NCBI RefSeq assembly: GCF_018326305.1
Contig: NZ_AP023416.1
Location: 558,001 to 622,000 of the forward strand
Direction of reading: 5' to 3'
Source: Vescimonas fastidiosa
GTDB taxonomy: Bacteria > Bacillota > Clostridia > Oscillospirales > Oscillospiraceae
DNA length: 64,000 bases
The translations under genes and the position numbers were made by a program. How positions within the stretch are numbered: the stretch's first letter is position 1; every line of letters begins with the position of its first letter. This document shows positions 1-7,659 of this stretch, one piece after another. Below the pieces are notes generated by a model. It was not told where the DNA came from, made no database searches, and was given only the letters and a program-made list of their open reading frames with translations.

Positions 1-412
1 ATTACAGGTAGTTGCGCATACCCTCGGTGGCGGTACCCTCGTCCATGCTGAGGGTCACAGTGAACTTCACACTGTTTGCCTCGCTGAAGCGGTCCAGCCA
101 GTGCAGGAAGTTCTCTACATCGGGCAGGCTGTTGCTGCCTACCACCTTGGAGAGATTGTCTACAAACACATGGGAAATATCGTAATTGCCGGCGTACAGG
201 CCGCTGATGAAGCCTCGCAGGCACTCAAAAGAATTCAGATTATATTCCTTGCCATTGACCAGACGCACGCTGGACTTAATGTCAAAGGTCATATCCGCAC
301 CGGGCTCGATGCAGACCACGCTGCCGTTTTCGGACTCCACGGCACTGTGGATCAGGTCGATGAGCTGCTTTGTTTTACCGGCGCCGTTCGCACCCATGAT
401 CAGTCTAACCAT
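1..412 (-). CDS. P-loop ATP-binding protein, partial (runs off window)
   Basis: The reading frame starts at ATG 412 after an AAAGGAG site and has no stop before the window edge, so the C-terminus is missing. Residues 7-14 are a Walker A motif (GANGAGKT) close to the N-terminus. The remaining visible 120 residues have a small mixed fold with a hydrophobic strand ending in FVDN (residues 83-86) that could be a Walker B. It lies leftward, just downstream of pgi, in GC-rich chromosomal DNA. I do not recognise a specific family; a small nucleotide-binding protein is all that can be supported. Confidence 0.7.
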
Positions 413-497
413 AAGAGATCACTCCTTTGTGTATTTACCAATACTATACCACACTTCTGCGGCAATGGCAATGGAGAAAGCAAAATTCATGAAAACT

Positions 498-1844
498 TCA
501 TGAATCATTTTCCGCCAGCCGCGCCCGGAGACTTTGCCCCAGATCCTCGTAGCCGGGCTTTCCCAGCAGAGCAAACATATTCTTCTTATAGGCCTCCACC
601 CCGGGCTGGTCAAAGGGGTTTACATCCAGCAGGTAGCCCGACAGGCCGCAGGCGTAGCAGAAGAAGTAAATTAGCTCTCCCAGAGTGAATGCGCTGCGCG
701 CTCCGCAGCACACGCGGATGTTGGGCACGCCCCCCTCCACATGGGCCAGGAGAGTGCCGTCCATGGCCTGCTGCTTTAAGTCGCTCATGGTCTTGCCCGC
801 CAGGAAGTTCAGCCCGTCGCCGTTTTCCGCATCGAAGGGGACGGCCAGCTCCCCGGCCCGGGGCTCAAAGCGCACCACCGTCTCAAAGAGATTTCGCCGC
901 CCCTCCTGGAGATACTGACCCATGGAGTGGAGGTCGGCGGTAAATTCCACGCTGGCCGGAAACAGGCCCTTGCCCTCCTTGCCCTCGGACTCGCCGTAAA
1001 GCTGCTTCCACCACTCCGCCATGAAGCGGAAGAAGGGGTCATAGCAGGCCAGGACCTCAATTTCCATCCCCCGGTGCTGCAGCTCGTACCGGGCTCCGGC
1101 ATACTGCCAGGCGGGGTTGGCGTCCATCCCCTCCCGGGCGCAGTCGGCCTCCATGGCGGCCGCCCCGGCCATGAGCTGCTCAATGTCGATACCCGCCACG
1201 GCAATGGGGAGCAGCCCCACCGCCGTCAGCACACTGTACCGCCCGCCGATGTCATCCGGCACCACGAAGCTCTCGTAGCCCTCCGCCGCAGCCAGGGCCT
1301 TCAGGGCGCCCTTATTCCGGTCAGTGGTGGCGTAAATGCGCCGGGCCGCCTCCTCACGCCCGTATTTCTGCTCCAAAAGCTGGCGGAAGAAGCGGAAGGC
1401 CACCGCCGGCTCCGTGGTGGTGCCGGACTTGGAGATGACATTCACGGAAAAATCATGCCCCTCCAGCAGTTCCATCACCTCGGCCAGCTGGTCGTTATCC
1501 AGGCCGTTGCCTACGAAATAGATGTTGGGGGTATCCTTCTTTTTCAGATTGTAATTAGGGGAGCACAGGCACTCGATAACGCCCCGGGCCCCCAGATAAG
1601 ACCCGCCGATGCCGATGACCACCAGCGCCTGAGAATCGCCCCGGATCTTCTTGGCCGCCGCCTTGATGCGCCCGAACTCCTCCCGGTCGTAGGTTCGGGG
1701 CAGGCTTACCCAGCCGGTGAATTCGCCCCCGGCCCCGGTGCCGCTGCGCAGCCGCTCGTGGGCCAAATGCAGCCGGGGGGTCAGCGCCGCCTCATAGGGC
1801 AGCGGGATAAAGTGCCGCATATGGGAAAGATCAACACGGATCAT
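498..1844 (-). CDS. pgi: Glucose-6-phosphate isomerase
   Basis: Cytoplasmic glycolytic enzyme that interconverts glucose-6-phosphate and fructose-6-phosphate. The 448-residue product is the usual length for the bacterial short form. It shows the sugar-phosphate-binding segment VIGIGGSYLGARG near residue 75, a SKSGTTTEPA block near residue 140, and the family signature region with GKEGKGLFPASVEF and DLHSMGQ near residues 285-310. The ATG at 1844 is preferred over an upstream in-frame start at 1904 because AGGAGGG lies at the right distance upstream of it. It is a single leftward chromosomal gene between the partial ATPase and the carboxypeptidase. Confidence 0.95.
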   Translation of the reverse strand: MIRVDLSHMRHFIPLPYEAALTPRLHLAHERLRSGTGAGGEFTGWVSLPRTYDREEFGRIKAAAKKIRGDSQALVVIGIGGSYLGARGVIECLCSPNYNLKKKDTPNIYFVGNGLDNDQLAEVMELLEGHDFSVNVISKSGTTTEPAVAFRFFRQLLEQKYGREEAARRIYATTDRNKGALKALAAAEGYESFVVPDDIGGRYSVLTAVGLLPIAVAGIDIEQLMAGAAAMEADCAREGMDANPAWQYAGARYELQHRGMEIEVLACYDPFFRFMAEWWKQLYGESEGKEGKGLFPASVEFTADLHSMGQYLQEGRRNLFETVVRFEPRAGELAVPFDAENGDGLNFLAGKTMSDLKQQAMDGTLLAHVEGGVPNIRVCCGARSAFTLGELIYFFCYACGLSGYLLDVNPFDQPGVEAYKKNMFALLGKPGYEDLGQSLRARLAENDS

Positions 1845-1923
1845 AATAGCGCCCTCCTGTTTTGTTCTTTTTCCTATGTTACATCTATCCGGCGAAAAAT
1901 ACAAGAGAAATCCGGCGGTTTTC

Positions 1924-3048
1924 TTACCCGAAAACCGCCCGCTGCAGCAGACGCAGAAACAGGCCGCTCCAGGACATTCGCTCCACGCCCTCCGCTGCCG
2001 TCAGGGGGATCTCCCGCAAAATCTCGTCCCCGCAGCGCACCGTCAGTGTTCCCACCTGCTGCCCCTTTTCCACTGGGGCGGTGAGACACTCCGGCAGGTC
2101 GGTGCCGTAGGTCAGGCTCCCGGCGCGCTCCTTTTTCACCAGAAGCACATTCTCAGCAGGGGTCAGGGCAGCGGCTTTGGACGCTCCCAGCTTCACCGGT
2201 ACCGTAGGCGGCTCCGGCGGGGCAACATGGGCCAGGGCGTAGGCGGAGAAGCCGTAGTTCAGCAGGGTCTTGGCGTCCTCAAAGCGCTGCTGGCTGGTCT
2301 CGTCCCCCAGCACCACGGCAATAAGCTCCATGCCGTCCCGCTCTGCCGTGGCCGAGATGCAGTAGCCTGCCGAGCCTGTGGACCCGGTTTTCAGCCCCGT
2401 AGCCCCCTCATAAAAGCGAATGAGCTTGTTGGTATTGGAGAGGCCGAATTCGCCGCCCCGTATGGTGTCCATCCAGATGGTGGTAAAGCGCCGAATGTCC
2501 GGGTGGCGCAAAATCAGCGCCCGGCTCATGAGGGCAATGTCATAGGCGCTGGTCACATGTCCTTCGGCGGGCAGGCCCGTGGGGTTTACGAAATGGGTGT
2601 CCTGCATACCCAGCTCAGCGGCCCGGTTATTCATCTGCTGCACGAACAGCTCCGTCACCCCGGACACCTTTTCCGCCAGGGCCACGGCGGCGTCGTTGCC
2701 GCTGGAGACGCACACAGCCTTCAAAAGCTCCTCCACGGTGATCTGCTCCCCCTCGGACAGATACACCTGACTGCCGCCCATGGACGCGGCACCCGCGCTG
2801 ACGGTGACTGTGTCCTCATACTTCAGCTCCCCGCGCTCCATGGCCTCCATGACCAAAAGCAGGGTCATCACCTTTGTGACGCTGGCAGGCTCCAGTTTTT
2901 CATGCTCGTTTTCGGCGTAGAGCACCTGCCCTGTCTCCTTCTCCATCAGCAGCGCCGCCGGGGCCTCCACCGGCAGCTCTACCGCCTCTGCCGCCGGGAC
3001 AGCCATCGGCAGCAGCGCCAAAAGCAGCGCTAAAACTCGCTTTTTCAT
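1924..3048 (-). CDS. dacF: D-alanyl-D-alanine carboxypeptidase (peptidase S11, DacF type)
   Basis: Secreted or membrane-anchored penicillin-binding protein that trims the terminal D-Ala from peptidoglycan stem peptides. The 374-residue product starts with a signal peptide (MKKRVLALLLALLPMAVPA). All three active-site motifs are visible: SVTK with Ser56 and Lys59, S-G-N at 116-118, and KTG at 220-222. The C-terminal part matches the PBP5 beta-domain region and ends in a short hydrophobic/amphipathic tail. The start at 3048 is supported by GGGGAGGGTGG upstream; an in-frame ATG at 3090 would put an odd 14-residue extension before the signal peptide. The exact paralogue name is uncertain. Confidence 0.92.
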   Translation of the reverse strand: MKKRVLALLLALLPMAVPAAEAVELPVEAPAALLMEKETGQVLYAENEHEKLEPASVTKVMTLLLVMEAMERGELKYEDTVTVSAGAASMGGSQVYLSEGEQITVEELLKAVCVSSGNDAAVALAEKVSGVTELFVQQMNNRAAELGMQDTHFVNPTGLPAEGHVTSAYDIALMSRALILRHPDIRRFTTIWMDTIRGGEFGLSNTNKLIRFYEGATGLKTGSTGSAGYCISATAERDGMELIAVVLGDETSQQRFEDAKTLLNYGFSAYALAHVAPPEPPTVPVKLGASKAAALTPAENVLLVKKERAGSLTYGTDLPECLTAPVEKGQQVGTLTVRCGDEILREIPLTAAEGVERMSWSGLFLRLLQRAVFG

Positions 3049-3122
3049 CGTCCACCCTCCCCAAATAAGCTGGCCTATCCTATGCCGCAAAAAGAAATTT
3101 CATGCTTACCGGCATTTTTCGG

Positions 3123-3151
3123 TTGCAAAGGACGGATTTCTCTGCTATAAT
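3123..3151 (+). promoter_or_regulatory. Promoter of tRNA-Gly
   Basis: TTGCAA at 3123-3128 and TATAAT at 3146-3151 are separated by exactly 17 bases and lie 12 bases before the tRNA 5' end, a near-consensus vegetative promoter. Confidence 0.75.
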
Positions 3152-3163
3152 AGCTATCGCGAT

Positions 3164-3237
3164 GCAGGGTTAGTACATCGGTAGTACATCGGCTTCCCAA
3201 GCCGAGGAGGCGGGTTCGATTCCCGTACCCTGCTCCA
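3164..3237 (+). tRNA. tRNA-Gly (anticodon CCC)
   Basis: The 7-bp acceptor stem pairs GCAGGGT (3164-3170) with ACCCTGC (3227-3233), followed by discriminator T and an encoded CCA (3235-3237). The D stem is GTAC/GTAC. The anticodon stem is CGGC/GCCG with loop TTCCCAA, giving anticodon CCC (reads GGG). The T arm is GCGGG-TTCGATT-CCCGT. Mobile DNA begins within about 20-230 bases of its 3' end, so it is a candidate integration site for the element that follows. Confidence 0.93.
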
Positions 3238-3250
3238 AAAAGAAAGACAC

Positions 3251-3312
3251 CCCTAAAGAGCGTTGACATAGGAAAACAAGCAGAAACCCAGTAAAATCAA
3301 CGCTTTTAAGGG
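3251..3312. repeat. Inverted repeat at ICE1 left end
   Basis: CCCTAAAGAGCGTTGA (3251-3266) and TCAACGCTTTTAAGGG (3297-3312) are nearly perfect inverted copies 30 bases apart, starting 13 bases after the tRNA. There is no T-tract. It may be a recombinase binding site at the element end or a transcript-end structure. Confidence 0.5.
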
Positions 3313-3356
3313 CAGAGGGCAAACAGGTTAGCTCAAAAATTGAATAAACAAGCGTC

Positions 3357-3390
3357 AAAAGGGATGTTACCGCAAGGCAGCATCCCTTTT
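3357..3390. terminator. Bidirectional terminator-like hairpin
   Basis: AAAAGGGATG (3357-3366) and CATCCCTTTT (3381-3390) form a perfect 10-bp stem with a 14-base loop, with A- and T-runs at the ends. It separates the tRNA from the first element gene. Confidence 0.65.
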
Positions 3391-3402
3391 CGCATACGCC
3401 CA

Positions 3403-3439
3403 CGCCGTAGATTTTGAGAAAAGTCTACGGCGTTTTTTT
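3403..3439 (+). terminator. Rho-independent terminator
   Basis: CGCCGTAGA (3403-3411) pairs with TCTACGGCG (3424-3432), followed by seven T's. It lies just before the first ICE1 gene and would insulate it from tRNA transcription. Confidence 0.75.
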
Positions 3440-3470
3440 CTGCCCAAATCTGAGAGGAGGTGCAGCCACA

Positions 3471-3686
3471 ATGTACTTTACGAACGGCAGCAGCCGTGCG
3501 TTTGAAATGCTCATGCGGGGAAAGCCCGGCTTTGACCGCTACGAAAACGGCGGCTGTGCCGACTGTGAGGATTGCAATACCTGTCACTTTTACCGTCCGC
3601 ATTGGAAGTACCAGTTCTGTGTGTACGCGGAATGTCCGTATGAGCCGGGCAAACTGACTGTCCTCCGGCGCGGCACGGCGAAGTGA
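3471..3686 (+). CDS. Small cysteine-rich ICE protein
   Basis: A 71-residue protein with a CxxCxxCxxC cluster near residues 28-37 (CADCEDCNTC), then HFYRPHWKYQFC and a further C-P-Y, suggesting zinc binding. ATG 3471 follows GAGAGGAGG. A homologue sharing the HRPHWKYQ-C-V-AECPY core opens ICE2 at 48,775, so this is a conserved first gene of the transfer region. No function is known to me; DNA- or protein-binding is a guess from the cysteines. Confidence 0.75.
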   Translation: MYFTNGSSRAFEMLMRGKPGFDRYENGGCADCEDCNTCHFYRPHWKYQFCVYAECPYEPGKLTVLRRGTAK

Positions 3687-3706
3687 GCGAAAGGAGCTGA
3701 TAACCT

Positions 3707-4654
3707 ATGGCAGTATTTCGGGTGGAGCGCAACAGCGGGTACACCGTCATGTCAAACCACCATCTGCGAAACAAGGAGCTGACCTTGAAAGCCAAGGGGC
3801 TGTTGTCGCAAATGCTGTCCCTGCCGGAGGATTGGGACTACACCCTCGCAGGGCTGTCCCATATCAACCGTGAGAGCATCGACGCGATCCGCACCGCCGT
3901 ATGGGAGCTTGAAAAAGCCGGATATATCCTGCGACGGCAGGGACGCGATGAAAAAGGCAAAATGACTGCTATCGAATACACCATTTATGAACAGCCGCAG
4001 CCGATGTTGGAAAATCCAATGCCGGGTAAACCGATGTTGGAAAATCCGACAGCGGATAATCCGACGTCGGAAAATCCAACGCAATTAAATAAAGATAGAT
4101 CAAGAACTAACTTATCAAAGAAAGAAAAATCAATTACAGATCTATCAAATACCGATTCCTTTCCTATCCTTTCCCCTGACCCCTCACCTTGCGGGGCTGC
4201 GCCGGAACGGAAAGGAACGGAAGCGTTCAAACAGAGTGCCGTAGATATTTACCGTGAAATCATCATGGAGAATATCGAGTACGACGAACTCATGCAGGAC
4301 CCCAAAATGGACAAGGAGCGTTTGGACGAGATTGTAGACCTCATGCTGGAAACTGTCTGCTCTGCGCGAAAGACGCTCCGCATCGCTGGCGACGATTACC
4401 CCGCCGAGCTGGTAAAGAGTAAATTCTTGAAGCTGAACAGCAGCCACATCGAGTTTGTCATGGACTGTATGCGGGAGAACACCACGAAGATCCGCAACAT
4501 CAAGCAATATCTGCGGGCGGTGCTGTTCAACGCTCCGTCTACCATCGACAACTACTATACCGCCCTCGTCGCTCACGACATGGCAAGCCCTGATTGGGGC
4601 AAGCCGAAATCAGGCATCCCGGACTATTCCTGTTCGCCGGGCGAGAGCCTATGA
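3707..4654 (+). CDS. RepA_N-like / DUF6017 helix-turn-helix protein
   Basis: A 315-residue protein whose first 110 residues match the replication-initiator A N-terminal winged-helix domain (start MAVFRVERNSGYTVMSNHHL, then SLPEDWDYTLAGLSHI). Residues about 97-125 are a proline-rich linker of five-residue units ending in NP or KP. The C-terminal 140 residues (YREIIMENIEYDELMQD onward) match the ICE-specific DUF6017. It probably binds DNA for replication of the excised circle or for control of the transfer operon. ICE2 has a parallel gene at 49,782. The linker is encoded by 15-bp repeats. Initiator activity is inferred from the domain, not shown. Confidence 0.85.
   Translation: MAVFRVERNSGYTVMSNHHLRNKELTLKAKGLLSQMLSLPEDWDYTLAGLSHINRESIDAIRTAVWELEKAGYILRRQGRDEKGKMTAIEYTIYEQPQPMLENPMPGKPMLENPTADNPTSENPTQLNKDRSRTNLSKKEKSITDLSNTDSFPILSPDPSPCGAAPERKGTEAFKQSAVDIYREIIMENIEYDELMQDPKMDKERLDEIVDLMLETVCSARKTLRIAGDDYPAELVKSKFLKLNSSHIEFVMDCMRENTTKIRNIKQYLRAVLFNAPSTIDNYYTALVAHDMASPDWGKPKSGIPDYSCSPGESL
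4003..4077 (+). repeat. Five 15-bp iteron-like repeats inside the ICE1 rep gene
   Basis: Five consecutive 15-bp units (4003, 4018, 4033, 4048, 4063). Units 1 and 3 are identical (GATGTTGGAAAATCC), and units 4 and 5 keep GGATAATCC or GGAAAATCC. They encode the xxENP linker. RepA_N plasmids are known to keep their origin repeats inside repA, so a replication origin is possible. Confidence 0.55.
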
Positions 4655-4689
4655 GGATATGGCTGATCTGGCGGGTGCGCCCGCCCTGA
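4651..4689 (+). CDS. Micro-ORF ending Pro-Pro-stop, candidate leader of pcfB
   Basis: The 12-codon frame MRIWLIWRVRPP starts in the stop codon of the upstream gene (ATGA overlap). Its last codons overlap a hairpin with GGCGGG (4670-4675) and CCCGCC (4680-4685). A similar 11-codon frame, MKIICRRIVPP, sits at the same place in ICE2 (50,722). Pro-Pro before a stop is a known ribosome-stalling context. Translation is not proven, and the upstream ribosome site here is weak. Confidence 0.45.
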   Translation: MRIWLIWRVRPP

Positions 4690-4722
4690 CTGCGGCAGAA
4701 AAATCGAAAGGAGTGATAACCG

Positions 4723-5184
4723 TTGCAGGAAGAAGTGACCCGAAAGACGATTGCCCTTGCAATCAAGACGGCAAAGCTGGACGGAAAGGTGCTGCAAGCC
4801 GCGCTGCGGAAGCTCTTGCAGCTCTACCGCAAGGCAAGGGACACGCCCCATCGCGGCAAGCAAACGCTGAAACAGCTTATGCGGCATGGCACAGGCGTTT
4901 CCAATATCGAAATCACCGATGCGAATATCAAAGCCTTTGAAAGCACGGCGAAGAAATACGGCATTGATTTTGCACTGAAAAAGGCAGATGACCGATACCT
5001 TGTGTTTTTCAAGGGACGGGACGCGGACGTGCTGACGGCAGCGTTTCGGGAGTTTTCCAAGAAAAAACTGGATAAGGAGCGCAAGCCCTCTGTGCGACGC
5101 GACCTTGCCGAGAAGAAGGCCGAAGCCGCTCAGACCGCCAAGCGGGACAAGGTGAAAAATATGGACAGGGGGATCGACCGATGA
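4723..5184 (+). CDS. pcfB: PcfB family conjugation protein (DUF3801)
   Basis: A 153-residue cytoplasmic protein of the PcfB/DUF3801 family. Family members accompany the VirD4 coupling protein and are thought to help bring the relaxosome to the transfer channel. It shows the conserved core GVSNIEITDANIKAFESTAK and a YLVFFKGRDADVLTAAF segment, then a lysine-rich tail. TTG 4723 is used because GAAAGGAG lies upstream and no ATG fits; the ICE2 homologue begins MQDEV at the same place. It overlaps the next gene by 4 bases (ATGA), suggesting translational coupling. Confidence 0.85.
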   Translation: MQEEVTRKTIALAIKTAKLDGKVLQAALRKLLQLYRKARDTPHRGKQTLKQLMRHGTGVSNIEITDANIKAFESTAKKYGIDFALKKADDRYLVFFKGRDADVLTAAFREFSKKKLDKERKPSVRRDLAEKKAEAAQTAKRDKVKNMDRGIDR

Positions 5185-6992
5185 AGCCGGAAATCAAAAA
5201 GCAAATCATACTCCATCTCCCATATCTTGCCTTTGTCTATCTGTTTGGAAAGGTCGGACAGGCGTTCCGGCTGGCGCAGGGTGTGGATATATCTGCAAAG
5301 CTGCTGCATATCGGGCAGGGCTTCTCCGCTGCCTTTGCCAGCGCCGCCCCCAGCTTCCATCCCAGCGATCTGCTGATTGGGCTTGCCGCAGCCGTGATTA
5401 TCCGGCTGGTGGTCTACTCCAAGCAAAAGAACGCCAAAAAATACCGCAAGGGCATGGAGTACGGCACGGCACGTTGGGGTACAGCGGCAGACATCAAGCC
5501 GTTCATTGATCCTGTCTTTGACAACAATGTGCTGCTGACCGCCACGGAACGGCTGATGATGTCCAACCGCCCCAAAGACCCGAAGAACGCAAGAAACAAG
5601 AATATTCTTGTCATCGGCGGTTCTGGCAGCGGAAAGACACGTTTTTTCTGCAAGCCCAATATCATGCAGCTTCACAGTTCGTATGTCATTACTGACCCCA
5701 AAGGCAGCCTGATTTGCGAAGTGGGACAGCTTTTGCAGCGAGCAAAATACCGCATTGCCGTTCTCAACACTATCAACTTTTCCAAGAGTATGCACTACAA
5801 CCCCTTTGCGTATTTGCGCACGGAGAAAGACATTTTGAAGTTGGTCAACACCATCATTGTCAATACCAAGGGCGAGGGCGCACAAAGCACCGAAGATTTT
5901 TGGGTGAAAGCGGAGCGTCTTTATTATACGGCGCTGATCGGCTATATCCACTACGAAGCGCCGGAGGAAGAAAAGAACTTCATCACCCTGCTTGACATGA
6001 TAAATGCCAGCGATACCCGCGAGGACGACGAGGATTATAAAAATCCCGTGGATCTTCTGTTTGACCGATTGGAGGAACGCGAGCCGGAGCATTTCGCGGT
6101 GAAGCAATACCGCAAGTACAAATTGGCTGCTGGCAAAACAGCTAAGTCGATTCTGATTTCCTGCGGCGCACGACTTGCTCCCTTTGACATCAAAGAGCTG
6201 CGCGACCTGATGGCCTATGACGAGATGGAGCTTGATACCATCGGAGATAAGAAAACGGCGCTGTTTCTCATTATGAGCGACACCGATTCGACCTTTAACT
6301 TTGTCATTGCCATTCTCCAATCCCAGCTTACCAATCTGTTATGCGACAAAGCCGATGATGTGTACGGCGGGCGGCTGCCCGTTCATGTGCGCTTTATTCT
6401 GGACGAGTTTGCCAACATCGGTCAAATCCCGCAATTCGATAAGTTGATTGCCACCATCCGAAGCCGTGAAATATCGGCTTCTATTATTTTGCAGTCGCAG
6501 AGCCAGCTAAAGGCGATTTACAAGGATAACGCCGATACCATAGTCGGCAACTGCGATACCATGTTGTTTTTAGGCGGTAAGGAGAAAACAACCCTGAAAG
6601 AAATCTCGGAGATATTGGGCAAAGAAACCATCGACAGCTTCAATACCTCAGAAAATCGGGGAAAGGAAATCTCCCACGGCTTAAATTATCAGAAATTAGG
6701 AAAGGAGCTGATGACACAGGACGAAATTGCAACAATGGACGGCGGAATGTGTATCTTGCAGCTACGTGGTGTACGCCCGTTCTTCTCCAAGAAGTATGAC
6801 ATCACCAAGCACCCACGCTATAAGTACCTGTCCGACGCCGACAAGAAGAACACCTTTGATGTAGAACGCTACATTCGGGTGCAGCGAAAAAAGAAGAAAC
6901 ATCCCTCGGCAGTCATTGTGCCGGAGGAACCGTTTGACCTCTATGAGATTGAGTTGTCCGACGAGGACGCTGATTTTACCGTCGCAGAATAA
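5181..6992 (+). CDS. virD4: VirD4/TraG-type IV coupling protein
   Basis: A 603-residue inner-membrane ATPase that links relaxase-bound DNA to the secretion channel. Two N-terminal hydrophobic segments (about residues 8-26 and 61-80) anchor it. Walker A is IGGSGSGKT at about 145-153 and Walker B is in FILDEF at about 403-408, with the usual QSQSQLK segment after it. It is close to the ICE2 copy at 51,295 over its whole length. It sits between pcfB and the interrupted maff2 gene, the standard order. Confidence 0.93.
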   Translation: MKPEIKKQIILHLPYLAFVYLFGKVGQAFRLAQGVDISAKLLHIGQGFSAAFASAAPSFHPSDLLIGLAAAVIIRLVVYSKQKNAKKYRKGMEYGTARWGTAADIKPFIDPVFDNNVLLTATERLMMSNRPKDPKNARNKNILVIGGSGSGKTRFFCKPNIMQLHSSYVITDPKGSLICEVGQLLQRAKYRIAVLNTINFSKSMHYNPFAYLRTEKDILKLVNTIIVNTKGEGAQSTEDFWVKAERLYYTALIGYIHYEAPEEEKNFITLLDMINASDTREDDEDYKNPVDLLFDRLEEREPEHFAVKQYRKYKLAAGKTAKSILISCGARLAPFDIKELRDLMAYDEMELDTIGDKKTALFLIMSDTDSTFNFVIAILQSQLTNLLCDKADDVYGGRLPVHVRFILDEFANIGQIPQFDKLIATIRSREISASIILQSQSQLKAIYKDNADTIVGNCDTMLFLGGKEKTTLKEISEILGKETIDSFNTSENRGKEISHGLNYQKLGKELMTQDEIATMDGGMCILQLRGVRPFFSKKYDITKHPRYKYLSDADKKNTFDVERYIRVQRKKKKHPSAVIVPEEPFDLYEIELSDEDADFTVAE

Positions 6993-7012
6993 CGCGGCAA
7001 AAGGAGCTGTTT

Positions 7013-7327
7013 ATGGAACTCTCGAATTATCAGGCATTTATGGAATGTATGCGCAAGTGGGAAAAGATTGGCTGCAACATCCTCTGCGGTCTTGCCCTTT
7101 GGGAGCAGATGCAGGATTGTGACAGGCGCGGTGTTCCCTACACAGATATTGACATTGAAGCGGTTTCGCAGGATGTAGCCTACCGCCTTATGATGTCGCA
7201 TGACAGGCTGTATGCACTTGCCCTGTACGAATGGACAGAGCAGCACTTCGCCCAGAACAGCGATACTTCCGATGCCGCAGCCGGAGAAAACGGCTGCAAT
7301 TTTCCTACACACAACAATTCAACATGA
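7013..7327 (+). CDS. Hypothetical ICE protein
   Basis: A 104-residue, probably soluble protein with no membrane segment. It starts at ATG 7013 after AAAGGAGC, 20 bases behind virD4. A mostly helical N-terminal 80 residues is suggested by composition, followed by a low-complexity tail. ICE2 has no gene at this position; it has a branched terminator instead. I do not recognise a family. Confidence 0.6.
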   Translation: MELSNYQAFMECMRKWEKIGCNILCGLALWEQMQDCDRRGVPYTDIDIEAVSQDVAYRLMMSHDRLYALALYEWTEQHFAQNSDTSDAAAGENGCNFPTHNNST

Positions 7328-7345
7328 TTTTATGGAGGTACGAAT

Positions 7346-7504
7346 ATGGCATTTTTCAATAGCGCAGTTGGTGTTTTGCAGACCCTCGTGATCGCACTCG
7401 GTGCAGGCCTTGGCATTTGGGGTGTGATTAACCTCTTGGAGGGCTATGGCTCGGACAACCCCGGTGCCAAAAGCCAGGGCATGAAACAGTTCATGGCTAA
7501 TTAA
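7346..7504 (+). pseudogene. maff2: maff2, 5' fragment (split by IME insertion)
   Basis: Encodes MAFFNSAVGV onward for 48 residues clearly homologous to the 71-residue Maff2 proteins of ICE2. Four IME-derived codons follow (the last is AAT) and then a stop. The first hydrophobic helix (about residues 10-32) is intact and the second is lost. The remaining 23 codons lie at 18,542-18,613, past the IME. Joining the two parts at the shared AAACAG restores exactly 71 residues. Maff2 resembles VirB2 pilins in size and in having two membrane helices, so this insertion should matter for transfer; that role is inferred. Confidence 0.9.
7484..7497 (+). repeat. IME left attachment site (attL core)
   Basis: AAACAGTTCATGGC here and AAACAGCTCATGGC at 18,536-18,549 are 14-bp imperfect direct repeats differing at one central base. 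They bound the IME exactly. They derive from the KQ-L/F-MA codons of maff2. Confidence 0.8.
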
Positions 7505-7567
7505 AGGGAACAAAAAGAAAGGGAATGCACAATCCAGACGGTATCAGCGGCAGGCTACAAGAATAAA

Positions 7568-7596
7568 TTGTGATTTCACAAGATTGGTGTTATAAT
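7568..7596 (+). promoter_or_regulatory. IME promoter with palindromic operator
   Basis: TTGTGA (7568-7573) and TATAAT (7591-7596) are 17 bases apart. The -35 is the left half of the palindrome TTGTGATTTCACAA (7568-7581), which could be the binding site of the HTH protein encoded next. A stable GC hairpin (CCGGGGC 7613-7619 / GCCCCGG 7624-7630) follows in the transcript leader. Confidence 0.7.
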
Positions 7597-7659
7597 AAGA
7601 GAAAAGTTCCTGCCGGGGCAACCGCCCCGGTGGTATGGATAGAAAGGCAGGAAAACAAT

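Noticed and set aside
4003..4077. Reading the 15-bp repeats as a short CRISPR-like array
   Set aside because: Units are contiguous with no spacers and keep the reading frame of the rep gene. No cas gene is present, and no true CRISPR array was seen anywhere in the window.
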